A program made the translations under genes and the position numbers. Source: Astrothelium macrocarpum (Eukaryota; Ascomycota; Dothideomycetes; Trypetheliales; Trypetheliaceae). Taken from it: a DNA stretch of 64,000 nt. The notes beneath the pieces are model-generated. The model saw only the letters and a list, made by a program, of their open reading frames with translations, ran no database searches and was not told where the DNA came from. Where the stretch lies: NCBI GenBank assembly GCA_021030915.1, contig JAGEMR010000091.1, positions 62,001-126,000 of the forward strand, given 5' to 3'. Shown here piece after piece: positions 55,656 through 64,000 of this stretch (positions are counted from its first letter, which is position 1; each line of letters starts with the position of its first letter).

Positions 55656-57471
55656 CAAAGATCTATGAGTTTTGTATAGCAAGGAAAGAGTGTCAGCAAA
55701 TTTACTGAAAGAAATCACTGAGCCTTGAGACCATCGTGTTCTGTGAACATTAAGGAAATCTGACTGGCAATCTCAGAACCACGCATGGAGAATGGATATT
55801 TCATTCCGCGGGCTCGCACATCAAGAGGAATATGGTCGAGTCTCTCAAAATATTCTGCTTCGTTTCAGCAGGCCAAAGATCTGCTATCATCCTGATGGAG
55901 AATGGGATACCTTGGAGAGTTGGGGGTAGGAAAGAAATTTCCGCAATGCCAAGCCTTCACTCCCGACGAGTAAGTCACGTGGCTCTAGCAATTTTTGGGA
56001 TCGGAGGCTGCGCCTCGAAACCTTCCAACGAAAGGTAGGTGTCAAACACTCACTCATCAATGGAAAACGCAACGCCTGAGGCGCAAGTTCGGATATCCAC
56101 TATCGAAGCAGTTCCGCTTAGTTCGCATGCGGCTTTGCTGCTCTGCTAAGAGAAAGTCACCTTCCGGACCCATGACTCTTCCGATGCACGAAAAGAGACC
56201 GCTGGTAACCAATGATCACGATATTCTTGATGTTTGCGAGTGCTTTTCTAGGCACATTAAATTCGGCCATCAGCCCTTGTGTGCATCCCGTATGCTTTAA
56301 CATGATCTGCTCATGTCGTGCCACTGTCATCACCCTATCATATTTATGTGCCAACAACGCTCAATCAAGTTCCCAACATTTTCCACACAGGTCATACCAC
56401 AACCTGAGCTCCGAGAGGGTTGAGGTTGCGGTGCAAGGTGTCAATGATCACTCTGTAACACATCACAATGCTTATACTGTAATATAATGGGCCCATCGAT
56501 CAAATCCAGGCGTCTGGTTCACATCGTTAAAATGACGCCAGCCTCTGGATACGCCATGATGAGCTCACTAACAAAGAGAGCACTTTGGCCATCATTGGTA
56601 GCTTGTTCAGGTAAGCACTCAAGCCTGAAAGAACCGCAATAGAGAGCTTACATCGTGTTACCCCAGAAGTTTGTCAAATTCGACCACGTTATATGCGCTA
56701 AACCCCCTATCCCCCTCAATCAGCACCGTCTATCGAACATTTCATGTGACGACACTTGATATCCGATGGTGTAAAGAGCTGGCGACCGTGGGAAGTTGTG
56801 TAGCCAATGATCTGTCACGCCGTGTACAAAGCCACACCCATGGGTCAATCTGCGTTTACTCGGGGAACAAGGCTCTGACCTTGCGTTTCGTGCTAAGACG
56901 AGAGGACTGCAGGCAAGGAACTTTCATTTTCTTAGGACATGGGATAGGCTAGTTTAATGGAGCTGACCTACCTCGTTGGCGCCATTTTACTACGATTTCT
57001 TCATGGACAGTAGTTCAAAAACTTGGAGATGTGAAGCAGCCTAAGTGGGCTCGACTTTTTTACCCTTCCACTTAAGAAAAATTACTAGCGACATTGTTCT
57101 TGCCCATGCATGCAGAATGCCTCGCATTTGCAACCTCATATGCATTATTGAATGTTGGTGTTAACAACCAACAGATTATGCAGGAGCTCGTTTCTTACTT
57201 CCAGGAACATCCTGTTGATGACCTCATTGTACAGCTCGTCTCGCTTACTTCTCTATAGGCCAAAGCACTTCCTTGCTTGCAGCTTGAGGCTTCGACGAAT
57301 TAGCATGAACCCATTCCAACTTTACGCCACTGTGTTGGCTATCTTCCGGCTTGTAGAAGCGTCTGGTCGGCAGAAATAGAGATCAAAGTCCATATCCTGT
57401 GCAAATACGCAAAAAGGAGCGGCGCTCTTCTTCACAACCAAAATCTTGTTTCAACATCTTTTCATCCTGAG
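55656..57471. other. Long gene-poor spacer
   Basis: About 1.8 kb with short frames only and no recognised motif or repeat. Confidence 0.45.
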
Positions 57472-58823
57472 ATGGGTACTTATGATGCTAATGCTGGAAC
57501 ATTCATTATTCTGGCGGCTACTTTGGGACCCACCATGATCCTAGCAGTAATTGGTCGGCTGGTTTCTCGACGAAACCGCAACCTTGACTACGGCTTAGAC
57601 GACGTCTTTGCTATCTTGGCTCTTGTCCTGGCCTTGACCTTCTTTGCGTTGATGCCCTGGAGTAAGAAAAACTGGGTCACTTTGCTGCATGGTCTTTGCT
57701 AATGCTTCGCAGGTGGTGAAAATAGTGCTGGATATCTGTCGACCGAGCTGCCTCGCCCTATCCTCGTCCAAAACTTGAAGGTATGGCTTCTTTTAATGGT
57801 TGATGAATACTGTTTAACCGATTCAGATTCAATACGTTGGTATTATTACGGTCTTAGGAACGGTCAGCGCAGCTCGATCCAGTCTTCTTTGCCTCTATAG
57901 AAGGATCTTTTCACACCGTCAAAGCTTCCGCATCGGGGTAATTATTCTCGTGACATTTAATTTCTTGCTCTGGATGAGCACAACTATAACACTCATACTT
58001 GCTTGTGTTACGGTTCATACCAATTCCAATCCATTGATTTCCGGCCGTTGCATTAGCGCCAATGCATTTATAATTGGCGTGGAGGTCCCTGATATTTTAT
58101 TTTACTTTATAGTTCTTGTTCTGCCTTTGAACCAGTTGCGAAAGCTTCAGATGCCTTTTCGACGAAAGCTCAGCATTGGCTTCATCATGGCTCTTGGCGC
58201 CTTGTAGGCTGCTGGACACTCATTGCAACAAAACACATGCAAATACTAATGATTGCGCAGTGACTGCATCATCGGGTTCATACGGATTGAAGTGGTATGG
58301 AGACCACAATATTGTAAGTCTGCAATTGATAGGTATGCATAGCCATACTGATCAGATTAAAGCCAACATCAACGCCAATAAAATGGATATCTGGTCATGT
58401 ATTCAAATGACTTTTGCAGTATACTGTTGTTGCCTGCCTACATATCGTCCAATCCTACCGAGCCCGGCTGTATACAATCATATTATCAACACGATCATGT
58501 CTTTGTTTAGCCCCACTCGCACTGGGGGATCTGGGTATAGCAGATCCGGGGAGACTGACAGACCTGGGACCGAGGGTCGTAGTGGCGGGAACAACAGCAG
58601 GTATCAGAGTTTGAACAATACTGAACCAGGAAACAGATGCCTTACACACACCAGCTCAGAGAATCTGGTCGCAAGCGCGGTCAGCCTCGATCAAATCGCC
58701 AAAATTGCACATCCGCCGAATGCGATCAAGATTGAGAGAACCGTATACATGGCGTCTACAAATAGCGAGCCGCGCAGGTGGTCAAGTGACTTGGGCTCCA
58801 AAGAAATTTCACGATTTGCGTGA
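57472..58823 (+). CDS. Fungal rhodopsin-like (SAT4/Pth11-related) seven-helix membrane protein
   Basis: Integral membrane protein of the large fungal rhodopsin-domain family, whose members include Pth11-like candidate receptors; most have no known ligand. Five exons are predicted: 57472-57661, 57713-57780, 57827-58203, 58261-58313 and 58363-58823, giving 382 residues. The helices contain FIILAATLGPTMILAVIGRL, LDYGLDDVFAILALVLALTF (the family's D-D motif after helix 1), YVGIITVLGTVSAARSSLLC, IGVIILVTFNFLLWMSTTIT, VPDILFYFIVLVLPLNQL and WSCIQMTFAVYCCCLPTYRP, the last being the typical end of the domain. The cytoplasmic tail is Ser/Gly-rich, about 130 residues. The last intron uses an AAAG acceptor chosen to keep the seventh helix in frame. 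The gene looks intact. Confidence 0.83.
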
Positions 58824-59528
58824 CATTTCGAGCACGAAAGCGCGTTCCTCAATTGCAAATGATCTTCTAACCCGTTTGTTGGGAGTCCTCTGCCAAGCAA
58901 AGAGAATCATTATTACAATACTTTCACCTGCTTACTTAACGCGAGCGTGATGCCAATATGTCCTCCGTAGGATACGTAACGCACGATCAAGTTTTGTCCC
59001 CCAGACATGAGCTTAGTATTTGTTCTTTCATTTCTCTTTCGCCTTTACTTCTCTCTTCCGCAATGCTCTCGCCGTTTCCTGCAACTTGTATTTGCTCCCA
59101 CTTCTCATAGTTTCTCGTCTACTATCTTTGCGTGTGAACCCTCACATTGATCTTGACTATTCCTAGTTAGCTCAACATTCCGTTAGTCACGTGCACATTT
59201 AGTCTTCCCACCCTTGAATCGGGCTCCGAGCCTTCGGACAACGACAACTTCGGCCAGAACATCCATTTCAGTTTACTCATTCGTAGGCGCAAAACTAGCC
59301 TTCACATGCGTAGACACTGAGCGAGAGTAGAGATATCATTTTCTCGCATCATGCATCCAGATTCAATCTCAAGAATCTCAAATGAGCTGGTAAACCAGCT
59401 ACTGTTCGAACTATTTAGGTGCCGGATCAAATGATTCGAATTACGCTTTCTGACAGTGTCTCGTCATCCATTTAATTGCTACAGTACGTCGACTCAGACA
59501 CTTACAGAAGACTATATCCCACAGCCTT
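58824..59528. other. Intergenic
   Basis: About 700 bp, no gene recognised. Confidence 0.4.
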
Positions 59529-61767
59529 ATGTCGATTTCTTTACCAGTCGTTTTATGCCTCTTCTACATTCTACTTCCAAAGCGGAAACAAGAGATAGAG
59601 AATGCAAAGGGCGCAAAAGCCTCGCAGCCTGCTGGGATAGATGGTGGTCGACTTGCTAACGAGACTTTCATCTCCATCCATATTGAGCAGGGCCTTCGCA
59701 AGAAGCCTCATGAATCGGCTATTATCTGCATGCATCAATCAGTGACACACCTGGCAGACATAGTCCCTGCTGAGAACCTGTCTTCGCAACAATACGGCGG
59801 CCTCGTTTTGAATGATGTCAATGACTGGGATATTCGCAGTGAAGAGAGCGACTGCCTTATGTTGACGTATGCCCAGCTGCATGCCGCAGCTCTAAACCTG
59901 GCTACTGGGATGCTGGCAAATGGTGTGCAGCACGGCACAATTATGCTCACGATCATTCCAAATGGCGGCAAATATGCTATATTGCTTTGGACTTGTATCG
60001 TCATGAAACTGACCGTTGCGTCGCTGGATGCTTCCCTTTTGGAAATAACCAAATCTACCGACTTATAAAACATCATCAAATTACTCAAACCCTCTCTCGT
60101 CGTCGTACCCAACAATACCGACATCGATACCATAGAGGATGCCATTCGGGTCACTCGCATTTTCCCATCCTTTCTCATCTCCCTCTCTGCCACCGCCCCT
60201 GCCACCCCCGCCCTCCTCAACGCCGCCCGCAATGATTATCCAAACAGCACTCATACTATCCTCTTCACCTCCGGAACCTCTGGCACGCCCAAGATCTAGG
60301 CCCTCTCCGTCGCCAACATCGCCCACGTGCTGCACTCGCAGCACTGGCTGCTGCCGTCGGCGATCGCGTAGATGCTACAGATGTGGCATGCGGCCGGCTG
60401 CATCGTCATGACAGCCCGTGGCCTTGAGGCTAGCGATGGTGTGGCGGCGGTGTGGAGGTGCCGCGTGCGTTTCCTGATGTTGACGCTAGCGATGATGCAT
60501 GCGGTAGCGGGTGTTCTCGCTGCTGCCGCTGCTGCTGCTGCTCTGGCGGATGGAGGAAGTGGGACAGCGGCTGTTAAGCTTCGCTCAGTGCGGAGGGTTC
60601 AGATGGGCGGAGATGCGGAGATACGGGACGTGTTGGAGAAGTGCATGGCCATGTTCTCGCGGGCGGAGGTTTGCGTGAATCACGGGGTGGCGTAGGGAGC
60701 CGGGAGCTTCACCTGGCCTTTGTGTGGTGTTTCGGTGGACAAGATACTTTTTTTTCGCGGGTGAGATCTGTTCCGTTGGCCAAGTGGCTCCGGAGCGAAG
60801 GCTGGGGTTCGAGACGCAGACAAAAACAGAGTGGCAGAGAGAGAGCAGCTGGTGGAACTATATCTGTACACAAAGTCTTATTGAACATTATATGGACGAA
60901 TCGTCTGGATAGTCTTCTTTTGCAGATGGGCGGGGAAGATGGTTCAAGACTGGAGACGTTGCAGTGATTAATATAGAGAGTTTAGTCTTCATTCTTGGGA
61001 GAGTAAAGGATGTGATTAAGTGTGCCGGTATAGTCATCGTCCTTGCGGCTATCGAAAGCTTTCTGGAGCAATTCATTGGGAGACAGGTAGGTTTTTACAT
61101 AATTATAGGATCACCCGTGCTTCTGTTTTCCCTTACAAGCCATATCGAGCTAGCATCATTGGTTTCTTGCACTGATAATCCGATTCCTTCAAGATAATGG
61201 TAGTATCGATTCTCCATGCCAAGTTTGGGTCCAAATCTCACGCTATTGTAGGAGATCAACGGCCTTTATTCTTTCACACTAGCTACAGAAGTCTCCAGTG
61301 TACATGTCTTCCACTATGCTTTGTCTGATCAATTTCTTATTGCCTAGTCTAAGCTAGCCCTGGACTAAGATCTACTTAATGGCAGAGGAAAATCCTTGGG
61401 GTGCATCCCTCGCAACGATGTAGTTAGCAACTTTAGGTGAAGAGAAAGCAAGGTTGCCAAGCCTCGGGAGAAGAATGAGAGTTGGGGTTGCTACGCTGTT
61501 GTAGGCGAACGGAATAGTAAGACTGAAGGTGAGGTTATCAAGAAGATCCGGGACATGCTGGGCAAATACTACGGACTTGGTGGCGTCGCTATGCTAAAAC
61601 AGATAAGATTGGAGAAATTTCTGGTCAAACCAGCTCACAAGATCATCAAGTCGGTTATGCAGATGGAAGTCATGGAATTTGTCAGGCAGCGAGACGTAAA
61701 TGATTCCTATGTGCTGGATCGTAAAAGATTCAAGACTATATCCCAGAAGAAGCGCTTCTATCTTTGA
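59529..61767 (+). pseudogene. Decayed adenylate-forming enzyme (AMP-binding)
   Basis: Remains of an acyl-CoA-synthetase-like enzyme of the fungal secondary-metabolism type. From 59529 to 60695 one frame runs with in-frame stops at 60066-60068, 60297-60299, 60369-60371 and 60693-60695. It contains LTYAQLHAAALNLATGMLAN, LTIIPNGGKYAILLWTCIVM, the phosphate-binding TILFTSGTSGTPKI and VRRVQMGGDAEIRDVLEKC, with RAEVCVNHGVA. Other frames then hold GEICSVGQVAPERRLGF, WFKTGDVAVINIESLVFILG (motif A7/A8), VKDVIKCAGIVI, and finally IKKIRDMLGKYYGLGGVAML and VKPAHKIIKSVMQMEVMEFV, the normal C-terminus. All parts are collinear with a complete enzyme of about 600 residues, so this is one gene with at least four nonsense changes and several frameshifts. 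A GCTGCT-type microsatellite lies at about 60518-60545. Confidence 0.85.
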
Positions 61768-62225
61768 ACGACAACACACCAGGTTCACTCTAATACTTGA
61801 CTGTATGCCTGAACTCTTGTCCTCACATGAACTCCTTCTCATGGAAATGACCGCTCTATCAAGGATTTGTGGCATCCGCCTAACATTGCGTCTGATTCCG
61901 TCCAAGCTCTGCCACAAGTCGTCCGTCGGATATCGTGTCTTGACTTCCGGGTCTAATCCTTTCCCACCAGTAGGGCTGATGTCTTACTATCGGGAAAATC
62001 CACCCCCCCTTTCGGGAACCTTTTTTCTTCGGAATAGGAGATGCAACGCTGGACAAGAGGGTAACATCCAATGCTTCAGCTTGTCTCACACTGCAAAGGT
62101 TCCCACACTTTCTCTTTAAATAGTCCAATCTGTCCTGCTCAAAGGCTTGTATATTCGGGTAGACGATCTCATCCAACATCATTCTTCGTCGATTATTTTT
62201 AAGCATTTGTCCTCTCTGCGTCACA
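61768..62225. other. Intergenic
   Basis: Spacer between the decayed adenylate-forming enzyme and the methyltransferase; should include the promoter of the latter. Confidence 0.4.
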
Positions 62226-63248
62226 ATGGCAACAGCAACCACAACAATCGCGACACTACAGAAGTTTGAAACACCCTTCACTACCGACGCCCAAGATAAA
62301 GACGTCTCGTTCTGGAAATCGTATATTGCTGGTCGTCCCTCGCCTACAGAGGACTTTTTTCAACTCATCAACTCCTACCATTCCAGTCACGGTGACTATT
62401 CAACTGCAGTTGCCCATGATGTAGGCACAGGTCCAGGGAATATTGCCGAGAGACTAGCACGGTATTATGATCACGTCGTTGGTTCGGATCTAAATGATAT
62501 CGCTTTAGCTGCTGCACCTGCTTTGATCCCGAAAGACGTTTTCTCGCGCATGACCTTTATCAAGAGCACTGCCGAGGAGTTGGCCAGTGGAGTCGTCCCG
62601 GACGCTATCGGAAAGGGAAAAACGGATCTTGTTGTCGTAAGCGAGTGTATTCCCTTGCTCGACAGAATTAAAGCGCTCCAAGCATTTCATAAATTGCTTC
62701 GTCCCGGAGGAACGCTTGCCATCTACTTTTACAGCCGACCCATATTTGTTGACGGAGATACGTCGGCCTGTGATGCGGCATATGACAAGCTCGCTACTCG
62801 CCTTTGCACTTTTCTTCTCCCTTTCAAAGGAACTCCAGGCTTTCCGTTTCACCAGCGCGCCGCTGAAGCCATGAGCAGCTACCTCGATAATATAGAGTTT
62901 CCGTCGGAAGAATGGGAAAGTGTGGAGAGATACAAATGGAATTGTGACTATCCTCTGTTGTTTAATGGCAAAGAAGGATACGATTTTGCCTTTAGTCCTG
63001 TGGATAGGAGGGCTAAGGGGGAGACGACAAAGGAGGTCATCGATCGGGACTTTTGGTTGGAGAAGTGGGACTTTGAACGTCTAAGGGCTTATATCACCTC
63101 AGTCTTTCTGAGCTATGAGAAAAGGGCCGGTGATAAGCTTGGTGAGATTGAAGCCATGTTCGAGGAGCTCCGGACGGCAATGGGTGGAGGGAATACGAAA
63201 AGGAACGTTACGTTTCCTGTTGTCCTCCTTTTGGCAACAAGGAAATGA
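62226..63248 (+). CDS. Class I SAM-dependent methyltransferase
   Basis: Small-molecule methyltransferase similar to the fungal group that includes yeast Tmt1 and Crg1 (carboxyl or O-methylation of small molecules); the substrate is unknown. Single exon of 340 residues. SAM motif I is AHDVGTGPGNIAERLARYY, with motif II acidic residue in VVGSDLNDIALAAA; LVVVSECIPLLDRIKALQAF and LLRPGGTLAIYFYSRP are the motif IV-VI region. The C-terminal part (FNGKEGYDFAFSPV, SVFLSYEKRAGDKLGEIEAM) is the typical cap. No damage is seen although both neighbours are pseudogenes. Its position beside polyketide-type remnants suggests a tailoring enzyme of a former cluster; an unrelated detoxification role is the alternative. 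Confidence 0.88.
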   Translation: MATATTTIATLQKFETPFTTDAQDKDVSFWKSYIAGRPSPTEDFFQLINSYHSSHGDYSTAVAHDVGTGPGNIAERLARYYDHVVGSDLNDIALAAAPALIPKDVFSRMTFIKSTAEELASGVVPDAIGKGKTDLVVVSECIPLLDRIKALQAFHKLLRPGGTLAIYFYSRPIFVDGDTSACDAAYDKLATRLCTFLLPFKGTPGFPFHQRAAEAMSSYLDNIEFPSEEWESVERYKWNCDYPLLFNGKEGYDFAFSPVDRRAKGETTKEVIDRDFWLEKWDFERLRAYITSVFLSYEKRAGDKLGEIEAMFEELRTAMGGGNTKRNVTFPVVLLLATRK

Positions 63249-63446
63249 TGTATTGTACGTGAGATTACCGGACTGTCGAAAGGTTTTTAGACCTTGAGAT
63301 GAGGGAAGCCTATAGTCCAGAACCCAACAAACTTTTCCGAATGCGAAGTTTCATTATTTGAAGAGCCCAGCCATAAGCTCTATTAAGTAACGTGACCCTC
63401 TGTACTTTTGTGACTTCATAGTAGACTTTTTTTTTTCCCCCCTACA

Positions 63447-64000
63447 ATGACTTCCGCGACGACCTCTATTGTGAATGTAACTCCGAAAAATAAGGAAGGT
63501 TACCTTCAAATCAACAAGGCACTCAAGATTCGCGCTTTTGAGGATTACCTCGAAACACAGTAATCCCGACTTCCTAAGTTACTAGATGTGGAGCAATTGA
63601 GCCCTCACGTTGTTTGTGTACTCGACTCAAAATGCAGGGAAAGTGATTTGATTCTTCTTGATTTGTAATTGCGATCTCGCTGCGTTGGCCTATAGATTGT
63701 CTGGCTAATAGGAATGTCGGTTCACGTTTCAGGGGACAAACAATTATACCGTGGGCACTGGCAAAGAGTGCCTCATCGTCGACACCGGGCAAGACATCGC
63801 ATACATTTCTCTTTCTGATTAGCATGGCGACCACACCAGTGGTGTGCCCGATCTTCTGCATCTATATCGACGCCTGTCCACGTCTGATTACAGACAAACG
63901 CTCAGCAATGCTCGAAACGCTATCGTCGACAACCAGCGCTTCAAGGTCGAAGGGACAACGATCCGTGCTATGTACACTCCAGGTCACTCGCACGGCCATA
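63447..64000 (+). pseudogene. Decayed metallo-beta-lactamase thioesterase, cut by window end
   Basis: Resembles the discrete metallo-beta-lactamase thioesterases that release atrochrysone-type products from non-reducing polyketide synthases lacking their own thioesterase. From the ATG at 63447 come KNKEGYLQINKALKIRAFED and YLETQ, then TAA (63561-63563) in frame, after which SRLPKLLDVEQLSPHVV continues. A probable intron precedes FTFQGTNNYTVGTGKE and LIVDTGQDI. About 20 residues normally found before the metal motif are missing, and SD-stop-HGDHTSGVPDLL has TAG (63820-63822) where the family has HWHGDH, so one metal-binding His is gone. VEGTTIRAMYTPGHSHGH follows at the window edge. Two nonsense changes plus the deletion mark it as non-functional. 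The stops fit C-to-T change at CpA on one or the other strand, as in repeat-induced point mutation, though two sites prove little. Confidence 0.72.

Overview
The window is nuclear DNA of a filamentous ascomycete (Pezizomycotina). The evidence is the short 45-110 nt spliceosomal introns in most genes and the gene content: AbaA-type TEA factor, LaeA-type methyltransferase, Zn2Cys6 and Clr5 proteins, hybrid histidine kinase, NACHT receptor and fungal rhodopsin-like protein. I cannot fix the class from sequence alone. No rRNA, tRNA or CRISPR was found. Exon boundaries were derived by hand from splice sites and reading-frame continuity; they are predictions.

Region 1 (about 0.4-43.7 kb) is a mostly ordinary, gene-dense core. 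In order: UDP-GlcNAc pyrophosphorylase (-), LaeA-like methyltransferase (-), a 5 kb gene-poor stretch, AbaA-like conidiation regulator (-), MRD1 rRNA-processing factor (-), dynein light chain LC8 (+), DHA1 drug:H+ antiporter (+), a serine-rich unknown (-), a cupin (+), a Clr5-domain protein (+), D-lactate dehydrogenase (+), a Zn2Cys6 regulator (+), a 1581-residue hybrid histidine kinase (+), a conserved fungal unknown (+) and a 2-oxoglutarate/Fe(II) oxygenase (+). Two developmental and secondary-metabolism regulators (LaeA-like and AbaA-like) lie 5 kb apart. Three copies of a 220-275 bp inverted-repeat element sit around the LaeA gene, and one of them forms the 3' end of its reading frame. The AbaA promoter carries six same-strand CATTCY sites, the published AbaA recognition sequence, which suggests autoregulation.

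Region 2 (about 43.7-64 kb) has the character of an accessory region: wide spacers, secreted or membrane proteins, and broken genes. It holds a lipase-NACHT receptor whose 3' end is disrupted, a short relic of an O-methyltransferase, a secreted NucA/NucB-type nuclease with an in-frame stop, a small F-box-like protein, a secreted stand-alone copy of the C-terminal region of killer-toxin-like chitinases, and a rhodopsin-like seven-helix protein. It ends in a decayed adenylate-forming enzyme, an intact SAM methyltransferase, and a broken metallo-beta-lactamase thioesterase that runs off the window edge.

The last group resembles the edge of a decayed polyketide (anthraquinone-type) cluster. Metallo-beta-lactamase thioesterases of this type normally accompany a non-reducing polyketide synthase, which would be expected just beyond position 64000.
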